Assembly: GCA_949987565.1 (NCBI GenBank)
Contig: OX465121.1
Coordinates: forward strand, 6,652,774-6,716,773
DNA length: 64,000 nucleotides
DNA from: Luidia sarsii
Taxonomy: Eukaryota; Echinodermata; Asteroidea; Paxillosida; Luidiidae
Reading direction: 5' to 3'
The position numbers and the translations under genes were made by a program. The first letter of the stretch is position 1. Every line of letters starts with the position of its first letter. Shown here piece after piece: positions 34,917 to 48,100 of the stretch. A model generated the notes under the pieces. The model searched no databases and had not been told where the DNA came from. It was given only the letters and a program-made list of their open reading frames with translations.

Positions 34917-37900
34917 CTAGGTATAGAATGGGTTGTTAGTGTCATCGTCTTCCTCCTCAAAGGGGTTGGTGCCGCTGGGCGTGTCTTCAAATGGATTGGG
35001 GGGCGTGTCTGGCCGGCCGGTGAAGGGGTTGACCTTGCCGAGGGCAGAGGTCGTGTCCTTAGGAGTCTCAAACGGATTACGCTCGGGGTTGTAGTGCTGG
35101 GGGTTGGCGGCTGGGGCCGTCTTGGGTGCCGCTTGGGGCAGCTTGGGCGCTTTGGGTGCCCCGGCGCCCCGGGGGAACGGATTGTAATCCTGACCGGGGG
35201 TCGGCTGGGTGGAGCCGGGCACCCGGCGGGGACTGCCGGCGCCCGACGGGGGCGTGAGTGCCCTTGGGGCGCCCCGAGACGGGCCGGGGCGATGGGGCTC
35301 CTGGGGCTTGGCTGGGGCGGGGCTGCCCCTGGGCGATGGGTGCCCCTGGGCGACCTGCCCCCGACTGGGCGCGGGCTGGGGGGCAGCGGCGGCGGCGGGC
35401 GCCCCGGGGCCACTTGGCGGGGCGCGCTGACCGGCCGGGGCGGCTTGGGGCATCGACCGGGGTGCCTGAGGGGCAGATCTGGGTACACCTTGCGATACTG
35501 GAGCGGGCTGCGTGGGTGCCACGGGGCCAACGGTCGTCGGCTTCAGAGGCTGACGTCTTGGAGAGGCCGGAAAGGAGTCAGTCACGAGGGTAACCTGTAA
35601 AGACCAAACCCCAAAGGTCTTCACTAAGCCAATCACTGTGCAGACCACAAACTCACAACCACCATTTTCTCAAAGGTAACTGAGAAAGGTCTTACTAGGA
35701 TTGAAAACAATGTGGCAATAACGTACAATATGAGGTACTCTCTTATACTGGTAATTTTCTTTTTGTTGTCCATAGGCTGGAGAACAAAAGCTTATGCTTC
35801 ACCCCGGACCTAGAAGCTGCCATCTTGTAACTTTGGTTAAAAACTGTTGCAAACTGCTCACATACATAATACTATACATTATTCAAATTCACCACGCAAC
35901 CTCGACCAGTTCGGTGGTCCAGGTGCCAAGACATCGCCACTAGAAAGCACGAGTCGCTGGTTCGAACCCCGCCCGAGCTGCCGGTACTTTTTGATTTCGG
36001 CAAGCAATCGGGCAACGCACCGAGCACTCGGTGCTTGTCGCGTCAAGTAGGGAAACGCTTTGCACTCACTCGGTTGAAGACGCCCCGCCCGAAGTAATCG
36101 GCCACGACAGAGAAGCCATCCTGCGATTTCTCCAGCTGCCGGTGGAACTGTTCGTGGAGGTCTTTGCCCTGCTCCTGCGCCCGAATGATGTCCATAACTT
36201 TGTGGTTCTCGGGCGCGCAAGCCGGACACTCCAAGTCATTCTCGGCATAGCTCTCGAAGCAGCTGCGTGAAGACGAAAACAAAAAAGGGCGGACCGATTG
36301 GCGGGCCTTGCTTTTCCTTGACTCTTCCGGGCGGTAATAATTATTGGACGGAGAAATCTGAGACTGGTCCTTGGCGCGTGAAGCGCAGTCTCTGGTTGAG
36401 CGCTCCAACAAGCCTGAGCTTACCCGCCATCCAACTCCAGGCAGATTGTGGGCTCAGTTTGTGGGCTCAGTTTGTGGGCTCAGTTTGTGGGCTCAGTTTG
36501 TGGGCTCAGTTTGTGGGCTCAGTTTGTGGGCTCAGTTTGTGGGCTCAGTTTGTGGGCTCAGTTTGTGGGCTCAGTTTGTGGGCTCAGTTTGTGGGCTCAG
36601 TTTGTGGGCTTCGTTTGTGGGCTCAGTTTGTGAGCTCAGTTTGTGAGCTCAGTATGTGGGCTCAGTTTGTGGGCTCAGTTTGTGGGCTCAGTTTGTGGGC
36701 TCAGTTTGTGGGCTCAGTTTGTGGGCTCAGTTTGTGGGCTCAGTTTGTGGGCTCAGTTCGTGGGCTCAGTTCGTGGGCTCAGTTTGTGGGCTCAGTTCGT
36801 GGGCTCAGTTTGTGGGCTCAGTTTGTGGGCTCAGTTTGTGGGCTCAGTTTGTGAGCTCAGTTTGCGGGCTCAGTTTGTGGGCTCAGTTTGTGGGCTCAGT
36901 TCATGGGCTCAGTTTATGGGTTCAGTTTGTGGGCTCAGTATGTGGGCTCAGTTTGTGGGCTCAGTTTGTGGGCTCAGTTTGTGGGCTCAGTTTGCGGGCT
37001 CAGTTCGTGGGCTCAGTTTGTTGGCTCAGTTCGTGGGCTCAGTTTGTGGGCTCAGTTTGTGGGCTCAGTTTGTGGGCTCAGTTTGTGGGCTCAGTTTGTG
37101 GGCTCAGTTTGTGGGCTCAGTTTGTGGGCTAGATCTGTCTATTTAGTCCTTGATTTTTTTTTGGGGGGGATTAAGTGGAAAGGTCGGTACTCACTGTTGA
37201 TGATAAGAGTGTTGGCAGAGGAAATGGACTGAGGGCAACTCAAGGTTGTGATTGCAGATACTGCACTTGGATACCTGGAAGATCTTGGCACTGAGGGATA
37301 ACGAGAAATATGAGAGGGAAAGATTGATATGCATTGATATGATTGATATCCCCATCCCCATCACCATCCCCATCCCCATCCCCCATCCCCATCCCCCATC
37401 CCCACCCCCATCACCATCCCCATCCCCCTTCCCCATCCCAATCCCCATCCCCGTCCCCATCCCCATCCCCCATCCCCATCCCCACCCCCATCCCCATCCC
37501 CCATCCCCATCCCCACCCCCCATCCCCCATCTCCCATCCCCATCCCCATCCCCCATCCCCATCCCCATCCCCATCCCCCATCCCCACCCCCATCACCATC
37601 CCCATCCCCCATCCCCACCCCCATCACCATCCCCATCCCCCTTCCCCATCCCAATCCCCATCCCCGTCCCCATCCCCCATCCCCATCCCCCATCCCCATC
37701 CCCACCCCCATCCCCCATCCCCATCCCCATCCCCATCCCCCATCCCAATCCCCATCCCCATCCCCCATCCCCCATCCCCATCCCCACCCCCATCCCCCAC
37801 CCCCATCCCCATCCCCCATCCCCATCCCCATCCCCATCCCCATCCCCATCCCCCATCCCCATCCCCACCCCCATCCCCCATCCCCATCCCCATCCCCCAT

Positions 37901-40900
37901 CCCAATCCCCGTCCCCATCCCCATCCCCCATCCCCATCCCCACCCCCATCCCCCATCCCCATCCCCATCCCCCATCCCCATCCCCATCCCCATCCCCCAT
38001 CCCAATCCCCATCCCCATCCCCACCCCCATCACCATCCCCATCCCCATCCCCCATCCCCACCCCCATCACCATCCCCATCCCCCTTCCCCATCCCCATCC
38101 CCCATCCCCATCCCCACCCCCATCCCCATCCCCATCCCCACCCCCATCCCCCATCTCCCATCCCCATCCCCATCCCCCATCCCCATCCCCATCCCCATCT
38201 CCATCCCCATCCCCATCCCCATCCCCATCCCCCATCCCCATCCCCATCCCCACCCCCCATCCCCCATCCCAATCCCCATCCCCATCCCCATCTCCATCCC
38301 CATCCCATCCCATCCCCATCCCATCCCCATCCCAATCTCCATCCCCATCCCCGTACACCATCCCCATCCCCACCTCATCTTCATCTCCTTCATCTGTATT
38401 CTCATCTTCTCCGTCTCCTCCCTGTATTGTTTCACCAGTCTCTCATCCTCGGCTATCTGATCATTCTCCTGCTGTAGTCTTCTGATGATATAATCCTGCA
38501 AAAGAAAAAAAAAAACAATCACAAACTGAAGTCAGAGATTAATGCTGAAATATCAACAAAACTCATTTCAATGAACAGAAAAATGTGTCCTTGTGTGAAA
38601 GAAATCAATGATAAATTTTAGCTGACTTTTGAGGATATTCTATGGCAAGTTCAAATATGGAACCAGCCTCATGACCATGGTTTGTTCCCTGGTCCCAGTA
38701 GCCCTCATCTTGACCCCCAAACCCAGGCTGGTCCACCCCCATTGGTTGACTACTCTGGTTAGAATCATTTGGTAAACCAGCCTCAGGACCATGGTTTCTT
38801 CCCTGGTCCCAGTAGCCCTCATCTTGACCCCCAAACCCAGGCTGGTCCGCCCAATTGGTTGACTACTCTGGTTAGAACCATTTGGTAAACCAGCCTCAGG
38901 AGTCAGGACCGTGGTTTCTTCCCTGGTCCCAGTAGCCCTCATCTTGACCCTGAAAGCCCAGGCTGGTCCACCCCCATTGGTTGACTACTCTGCTTAGAAC
39001 CATTTGGTAAAACCAGCCTCAGGACCGTGGTTTCTTCCCTGGTCCCAGTAGCCCTCATCTTGACCCAGAAAGCCCAGGCTGGTCCACCCCCATTGGTTGA
39101 CTACTCTGGTTAGAACCATTTGGTAAAACCAGCCTCAGAACCATGGTTTCTTCCCTGGTCCCAGTAGCCCTCATCTTGACCCCCAAACCCAGGCTGGTCC
39201 ACCCCCATTGGTTGACTACTCTGCTTAGAACCATTTGGTAAAACCAGCCTCAGGACCGTGGTTTCTTCCCTGGTCCCAGTAGCACTCATCTTGACTCCCC
39301 AAACCCAGGCTGGTCCACCCCCATTGGTTGACTTCTCTGCTTAGAATCATTTGGTAAACCAGCCTCAGGACCGTGGTTTCTTCCCTGGTCCCAGTAGCCC
39401 TCATCTTGACCCCCAAACCCAGGCTGGTCCACCCCCATTGGTTGACTACTCTGCTTAGAACCATTTGGTAACCAGCCTCAGGACCGTGGTTTCTTCCCTG
39501 GTCCCAGTAGCCCTCATCTTGACCCCCAAACCCAGGCTGGTCCACCCCCATTGGTTGACTACTCTGGTTAGAACCATTTGGTAAACCAGCCTCAGGACCG
39601 CGGTTTCTTCCCTGGTCCCAGTAGCCCTCATCTTGACTCCCCAAACTCAGGCTGGTCCACCCCCATTGGTTGACTACTCTGCTTAGAACCATTTGGTAAA
39701 CCAGCCTCAGGACCGCGATTTCTTCCCTGGTCCCAGTAGCCCTCATCTTGACCCACAAACCCAGGCTGGTCCACCCCCATTGGTTGACTACTCTGGTTAA
39801 AACCATTTGGTAAACCAGCCTCAGGACCGCGGTTTCTTCCCTGGTCCCAGTAGCCCTCATCTTGACTCCCCAAACTCAGGCTGGTCCACCCCCATTGGTT
39901 GACTACTCTGCTTAGAACCATTTGGTAAACCAGCCTCAGGACCGCGGTTTCTTCCCTGGTCCCAGTAGCCCTCATCTTGACTCCCCAAACTCAGGCTGGT
40001 CCACCCCCATTGGTTGACTACTCTGCTTAGAACCATTTGGTAAACCAGCCTCAGGACCGCGATTTCTTCCCTGGTCCCAGTAGCCCTCATCTTGACCCAC
40101 AAACCCAGGCTGGTCCACCCCCATTGGTTGACTACTCTGGTTAAAACCATTTGGTAAACCAGCCTCAGGACCGCGGTTTCTTCCCTGGTCCCGGTAGCCC
40201 TCATCTTGAACCCCAAACCCAGGCTGGTCCACCCCCATTGGTTGACTACTCTGCTTAGAATCATTTGGTAAACCAGCCTCAGGACCGCGGTTCCTTCCCT
40301 GGTCCAAGTAGCCCTCATCTTGACCCAGAAAGCCCAGGCTGGTCCACCCCCATTGGTTGTCTACCATTTAGAACCATTTGGTAACCAGCATCAGGACCGC
40401 GGTTTCTCCCCAAAACACAGGCTGTTCGACCAAATATTGCGCACTTGGACGATCGCTCCAAAGGACAATCCGGAGGTCGCCTTGACAAATCGTCCTACCT
40501 TGACGACGGAGAGGGTCGCCGAAGAGTTGTGGGCCAGCGTCTGAATGACCATGAGAGGAGGCAGAAGGTTGTAGCGGTCAATCTGAGTCAAGACCTCCAC
40601 GATGTACTGCTTGCAATTCTCCTCCTTGCGGGCAAAGTAGGAGAGAGTTTGCACCCAGAGGTTGGGGTCCTGGGTACTGGGTCCGGAAAAAGGATAGGGA
40701 GGGAGAACAAGATTCATAAATCACTTCACTCACCAGGGCCCTCCAAGTGCGAAGCGCCCAGCCCTCTAAAAATCCGGGCGCCACTACTCTTTTCAGTCTA
40801 CCACAAAACAATAATATGCAGCATGACAAAAGCCACACAGACGTCCCATTGTGCCAGGTTTGACTCGCTTGTACACACAGTGTGCTCTTATTTACTTATT

Positions 40901-42118
40901 TCACAGGTACATTCATTCAATAATTATATAAATAACGTGCAAAACATCAGTAACAGTCAATTAACGTTCAGAACGATCACATGAACCCAACGTCAATAAT
41001 CAATTCAACAAGTAGGCCTACAATGAAACTACCAACGCAAACGTCACATAAACGTGGGGGCAGTGACAGCGCTCCGTTTGAGTTGGTCCGTAGTTGGTCG
41101 TGCATCTGTAGTTGGTCCGCTCAATCTTTGTTCACGGCGAGCCCAACTGGACGGTCGCGGGTCAGTGAATACTCGCAAGCGCTCGCAGGCTGCTTTCGAG
41201 CGAGTTCGAGCGAGGGCTTATCGAGCGAGGGCTTACGAGCGCCTGCGAGTGCGCTTGAGCGTTTACGAGGCACTCGACAGCGCTCGTATCCCCTCGTACT
41301 CGCTCGCTCGTTTATGGGTACTTATTTTTAAGTACAACTGTATCTGATGCTCTTGATCGTTTAACAAACGAAGAAAAAAACTGACTGGGAACAAAATGAA
41401 AAAAAAAACGACCGTGACTTGAACTCGAGACCTCTGGATTAACTTACCGGCTCTCTTCAATCTGAGCTATCCAGCCTTTAGATGGTGGCCTTCTCAGGAA
41501 GTCAACTAGGGTAGTTCTTGATTGATCAGCGTATTTTTGAAAATGCTTACCCGTGTCTCTTGCAAGTGTCAATGATCTGTTTGTACTCGTTGTGCTCCAT
41601 GTGGTAGTGTAGAATCTGCTGGTATCTGTAGGGACGTAACATTTTGAAGAAAAAAAATTGTATTCAGTCTCTGAAGTTTCAATAATTAAAATCTAAAACA
41701 ATTTGTCATTGGAAATGTTTTTGGTAGTGATTTAAATTTTGTAGTACAAGGACAAGATCTAAGTTGGAGAGGAAGTCAGGCATGCAACTGTTGAATTGTC
41801 AAAAAAAAAGAGGAAAATGTCCGAATGAAACTGCACCAAGCACGAAGCACGAAGCCCTTATGGCGTGGGGTTTGGGGCCCGCTTAAGGGCCCCCGAAACT
41901 TTTGGATTCTAGATGCTCTGTGGTGCATTCTGAGCAGTTTTTGACCACTTATGACTTTAAGCTGAGTGACAGATTTCAACCTTATTCAAGGCATACACCC
42001 AGAAAATTGAATTTTTGTTTACACAAAATGAAAAGTAAACATCAAAGTTTTTAACCTGATCTCAGCATGTGTTTTAAATAATAGTTAGGGGAGAAGAAAT
42101 ATCTTGTTTTATTCATTT

Positions 42119-42150
<32 letters not shown>

Positions 42151-45100
42151 GGATTTATTTTTTTTTTATTAATTTTTTTTTTTTTTTATGCGGAAATCCG
42201 CGGATCCGCGGAAAAGTTGCATGCATGGGTAGTGATCTGAGTTGGAGAGATGCGAGGAGCTGCCACAGAAAAAGACCTGTCCTGTTCCTGGAGAAGTAGC
42301 ACGTTTCTTGGATCGTGGATCAGAAATGTAGGTCAGAGCTCTGCCGTAGAGCGCTTTGTGGATAATATGTGGATAACTTTGTGGATAGTAGAGTGCTTTG
42401 AGTATATTATATCTATAGTCGAATGCAGTGCCTGCCACTACACTAAGTCAAAGCCACCACACGACCTCGACCAGCTCGGTGGTCCCATGGTTTTTCAGCA
42501 GGCAATCGGGCAAAGCACCGAGCATTCAGTGCTCACAATACGCCAAGTAGGGCAGACCCCCATTGAATAAAATTTCATTTAGCGCCAAGAAAACTCCTGC
42601 CTTTGAGAAAGGTCCTGCTAGGATCGAAACGTCAGGCCCACTAAATTTTAAGAAAACTCCTTGATTAATTCTTCCTCTCTTAATTAGCTCTCCAACAAGA
42701 AGGGCTGGTTTGGTCTAGCTTCAGAGGAATCCCCTAATCAAAAGAGATTTTAAAGAGCTTCTAGCAAGGCCTTTCGCAAAGGCGTCTCAGAAAAGCCACG
42801 CCAAGAATGGGAATTGGTTGGACGAGAAGGAGGGGGTGTGAGTGTTTTTGGATTCTAGTGGTTCAGGGCGGTCGTTGCGACTTACAGTTTGGACTTTTCA
42901 TAGAGGAAGAGGATCCCTTGCTTGAAGTTGTGCATCTGACAGAGGACAAGGGCTTGGTCTATGTCGTACAGAGCCTGAGGCAGAGAAGGATAAGAAAGCA
43001 CGGACACTCTTGAGTGGTAGGACAGATGGGTTGAGACGGGTGTAGGGAAGGAGTTGAATGGGGTACGTATGGGGTTGAGAGTGGTGTAAGGAAAGGGTTG
43101 AATGGGGTAGGAATGGAGTTGAATGGGGTAGGGATGGGGTTGAGACGGGTGTAGGGAAGAGGTTGAATGGGGTACGGATGGGGTGGAGAGGGGAGTAGGG
43201 AAGAGGTTGAATGGGGTAGGGATGGGGTGGAGAGGGGAGTAGGGAAGAGGTTGAATGGGGTAGGGATGGGGTGGAGAGGGGAGTAGGGAAGGGGTTGAAT
43301 GGGGTAGGAATGGAGTTGAATGGGGTAGGGATGGGGTGGAGAGGGGAGTAGGGAAGAGGTTGAATGGGGTAGGGATGGGGTGGAGAGGGGAGTAGGGAAG
43401 GGGTTGAATGGGGTACGTATGGGGTTGAGAGTGGTGTAAGGAAAGGGTTGAATGGGGTAGGAATGGAGTTGAATGGGGTAGGGATGGGGTGGAGAGGGGA
43501 GTAGGGAAGGGGTTGAATGGGGTAGAGATGGGGTGGAGAGGGGTGTAGGGGAGAGGTTGAATGGGGTAGGGATGGGGTGGAGAGGGGAGTAGGGAAGGGG
43601 TTGAATGGGGTAGGAATGGAGTTGAATGGGGTAGGAATGGGGTGGAGAGGGGAGTAGGGAAGAGGTTGAATGGGGTAGGGATGGGGTGGAGAGGGGAGTA
43701 GGGAAGGGGTTGAATGGGGTAGGGATGGGGTGGACAGGGGTGTACGGAAGGGGTTGAATGGGGTAGGGATGGGGTGGAGAGGGGAGTAGGGAAGGGGTTG
43801 AATGGGGTAGGGATGGGGTGGACAGGGGTGTACGGAAGGGGTTGAATGGGGTAGGGATGGGGTGGAGAGGGGAGTAGGGAAGGGGTTGAATGGGGTAGGG
43901 ATGGGGTGGAGAGGGGAGTAGGGAAGGGTTTGAATGGGGTAGGGATGGGGTGAAGAGGGGAGTAGGGAAGGGGTTGAATGGGGTAGGGATGGGGTGGAGA
44001 GGGGAGTAGGGAAGGGTTTGAATGGGGTAGGGATGGGGTGAAGAGGGGAGTAGGGAAGGGGTTGAATGGGGTAGGGATGGGGTGGAGAGGGGAGTAGGGA
44101 AGGGTTTGAATGGGGTAGGGATGGGGTGAAGAGGGGAGTAGGGAAGGGGTTGAATGGGGTAGGGATGGGGTGGAGAGGGAAGTAGGGAAGGGGTTGAATG
44201 GGGTAGGGATGGGGTGGAGAGGGGAGTAGGGAAGGGGTTGAATGGGGTAGGGATGGGGTGGAGAGGGGAGTAGGGAAGGGGTTGAATGGGGTAGGGATGG
44301 GGTGGACAGGGGTGTAGGGAAGGGGTTAAATGGGATAGGAATGGAGTTGAATGGGGTAGGAATGGGGTGGAGAGGGGAGTAGGGAAGAGGTTGAATGGGG
44401 TAGGGATGGGGTGGAGAGGGGAGTATGGAAGGGGTTGAATGGGGTAGGGATGGGGTGGACAGGGGTGTACGGAAGGGGTTGAATGGGGTAGGAATGGAGT
44501 TGAATGGGGTAGGGATGGGGTGGAGAGGGGAGTAGGGAAGGGGTTGAATGGGTAGGGATGGGGTGGAGAGGGGAGCAGGGAAGGGGTTGAATGGGGTAGG
44601 GATGGGGTGGACAGGGGTGTACGGAAGGGGTTGAATGGGGTAGGGATGGGATGGAGAGGGGAGTAGGGAAGGGGTTGAATGGGGTAGGGATGGGGTGGAA
44701 AGGGGTGTAGGGAAGGGGTTGAATGAGGTAGGGAAGAGGTTGAATGGGGTAGGGATGGGGTGGAGAGGGGAGTAGGGAAGGGGCTGAATGGGGTAGGGAA
44801 GGTGTGGAGAGGGGAGTAGGGAAGGGGTTGAATGGGGTAGGGAAGGTGTGGAGACGGGTGTAGGGTAGGAGTTGAATGGGGTACGTATGGGGTTGAGAGT
44901 GGTGTAAGGAAAGGGTTGAATGGGGTAGGAATGGAGTTGAATGGGGTAGGGATGGGGTGGAGAGGGGAGTAGGGAAGGGGTTGAATGGGGTAGGGATGGG
45001 GTGGAGAGGGGTGTAGGGAAGGGGTTGAATGGGGTGGACAGGGGTGTAGGGCAGGGGTTGAATGGGGGTAGGGACGGGCTGCAGAAAGGTGTAGGGAAGA

Positions 45101-48100
45101 GGGTGAATGGGAGTAGGAAAGGGGTGGAGAGGGGCGTAGGGAAGGGGTTGAATGGGGGTAGGGACGGGGTGGAGAGGGGTGAGGATGGGGTGCGAGGGTA
45201 GGAGGGAGTCAAGTCAGGCTCACGTCAGATGTCTGAAGCAAGTCCATGGCCTTATTACGATGGGTTGGAGAGCGGCGTAGGGAAGGGGTTGAATTGGGGT
45301 AGGGATGGGGTGGAGAGGGGTAAGGATGGGGTGGAGAGGGGTAAGGATGGGGTGCAAGGGTAGGAGGGAGTCAAGTCAGGCTCACGTCAGATGTCTGAAG
45401 CAAGTCCATGGCCTTGCGATGGAGTTCCAGCCTATTGCGTTTCTCCCCCTCGTGGGCCATGTCGTGCAGGTACAACTCCAGCAGAGTGTTGTAGATGAGA
45501 TGAGAGGAGTTCGGTTGCACCTAGACAGAAGTTAAGGGCATACAAACAGGGCCCAGTGAGTAGGCTTCAGCAGCAACGAGCACACCACTTCATAAGGATT
45601 GCTGGAATGCACAGGAGTCTTTTCTAGTTGAGATTGGAAGACTTATCGTAATGAGCTCCAAAGCTTTTGTAAGAATCAGTTTGTTTGAAAACAAAAATCA
45701 AAATAATTCAAAAATAATGCCAACAGCTCATCACTGGCTTAAAAAGACCCCCCAATGATAGAACACTGCGGACGTGTTGATTCTAGCAGGCCTCGTTAGG
45801 CTTGGGCTGCTTTGTCTGGCTGCTTTGTCTGGCTGCTTTGTCTGGCTGCTTTGTCTGGCTGCTTTGTCTGGCTGCTTTTTCGGGCTGCTTTGACTGGTTG
45901 CTTTGTCTGGTTGCTTTGACTGGCTGCTTTGTCTGGTTGCTTTGTCTGGCTGCTTTGTCTGGCTGCTTTTTCGGGCTGCTTTTTCGGGCTGCTTTGTCGG
46001 GCTGCTTTGTCGGGCTGCTTTGTCGGGCTGCTTTGTCGGGCTGCTTTGTCGGGCTGCTTTGTCGGGCTGCTTTGTCGGGCTGCTTTGTCTGGCTGCTTTG
46101 TCTGGCTGCTTTGTCTGGCTGCTTTGTCTGGCTGCTTAATTTGTTGGGCTGCTTTGTCGGGCTGCTTTGTCGGGCTGCTTTGTCGGGCTGCTTTGTCGGG
46201 CTGCTTAATTTGTTGGGCTGCTTTGTCGGGCTGCTTTGTCGGGCTGCTTTGTCGGGCTGCTTAATTTGTTGGGCTGCTTTGTCGGACTGGCTTACCCTGA
46301 CCATGTGCTCCAGGAACTCCATCAGCTGGTGGCCGTTGTTGACAAAGATGTGGATGAACTCCTCCGCATTGGCCTTCTGCACGCTGGGCAGCATCTCACC
46401 GGTCAGCATGGCCGGGTCTATCAAAGGCTCTGGTCAACCAAGCGTCATCCAAGGGTCAACCAAGGGTCATCCAAGGGTCAACCAAGGGTCATCCAAGGGT
46501 CAAGAAAGGTCAGGAGGGAGTCAGCGAGGGTTGACGAAGGTCAACGGGGGCCCAAAAAGGGTCGGCAAAGGTCAGGAAAGGTCATTGAGGGTCAACAAGG
46601 GTCGGTGAGGGTCAACAAGGGTCGGTGAGGGTTCAACAAGGGTCGGTGAGGGTCAACAAGGGTCGGTGAGGGTCAACAAGGGTCAGTGAGGGTTCAACAA
46701 GGATCGGTGAGGGTCAACAAGGGTCGGTGAGGGTCAACAAGGGTCAGTGAGGGTCAACAAGGGTCAATGAGGGTCAGCAAAGGTCAATGGGGGTCAACAA
46801 GGGTAATTGTTTGAGCTCTTAGATCACAACCGTCTTAAAAGGACAAGAAATGAGGCACACATCACCATTTTGTAACACAGAAATGAACAACAAAAGAGCA
46901 TTCCAAAGCAATGACAAGAGCCATGCAACCAGAGAATCATCCACTTTTGGGTGCTTCCTGATGTTTTTGGAGAGCCATGAATGCACTAGAATACACTCAA
47001 CTAAACATCCAGGAAGTTTTGGTTTGTATCGACCCAAAAATCTGAAATCTAAGAAAATGAAATCTTACGAAATCACACAGATGAAATACAAATTGCAAGA
47101 CAATTTCGGGCACGGAATTACACATGAATATGCATCCTACATGCCAGATGATCCTATTGGTCCACTAGAAGCTCTACTCATCAATATTCATCATCAGCAT
47201 TACTATTCACAACTTTGTGAATTCCAAGGATGGCATAGAAATCATATAGCTATGCACATTTCGGCAGCCAGATACATGCTAATACAACATGTGCAAATGA
47301 GATTATTCAGCTTTTACCCTCTTCATCTCCAACTTGAAGGAAATTTGCGACTAGAGAAAGAAAGGAAAAATTAATCAATGTATCACATGATACATGCCAT
47401 ACAACATGGAATTTGTTGGGTTGGGTTGGGTTGGGTCGGGTTGGGTCGGGTTGGGTCGGGTTGGGTTGTGTTGGGTTGGGTTGGGATGGGTTGGGATGGG
47501 TTGGGTTGGGTTGGGTTAGGTTGGGTTGGGTTGGGTTGGGTTGGGTTGGGATGGGTTGGGTTGGGTTGGGTTGGGTTGGGATGGGTTGGGTTGGGTTGGG
47601 TTGGGTTGGGTTGGTTGGGATGGGTTTGGTTTGGTTGGGTTGGGTTGGGTTGGGTTGGTTTGGATGGGTTTGGTTTGGTTGGGTTGGGTTGGGTTGGGTT
47701 GGGTTGGGTTGGGTTGGTTGGGATGGGTTTGGTTGGGTTGGGTTGGGTTGGGTTTGGTTGGTTGGGATGGGTTGGGTTGGGTTGGGTTGGGTTGGTTGGG
47801 ATGGGTTGGGTTGGGTTGGGTTGACTTGGGTTGGGTTGTGTTGGGTTGGGTTGGGTTGGGTTGGGTTGGGTTGGGTTGGGATGGGTTGGGATGGGTTGGG
47901 TTGGGTTAGGTTGGGTCGGGTCGGGTCGGGTTGGGTTGGGTCGGGTCGGGTCGGGTCGGGTTGGGTTGGGTTGGGTTGGGTTGGGATGGGTTGGGTTGGG
48001 TAGGGTTGGGTAGGGTTGGGTTGGGTTGGGTTGGGTTGGGTTGGGTTGGTTGGGTTGGGTTGGGATGGGTTGGGATGGGTTGGGTTAGGTTGGTTTGGGA

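Noticed and set aside
36267..37232. Overlapping open frames of [13 protein letters not shown] repeats
   Set aside because: 13-bp array open in all three frames; lies in VPS11 intron 21 on the antisense strand.
37252..38522. Pro/Ile and Gly/Met/Asp frames up to 402 codons
   Set aside because: CCCCAT array translation; only the ends overlap real VPS11 exons 20 and 21.
38640..40367. Repeated open frames of 100-211 codons with [10 protein letters not shown] motif
   Set aside because: 115-bp minisatellite in VPS11 intron 19; frame shifts between units and no splice logic.
38650..40415. Possible CRISPR array because of regular repeats
   Set aside because: Repeats are directly tandem with no unique spacers, the genome is eukaryotic, and no cas-like genes exist.
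42882..45212. 776-codon minus-strand frame
   Set aside because: 44-bp minisatellite without stops running into genuine exon 17; the splice acceptor at 42975 explains the coding part.
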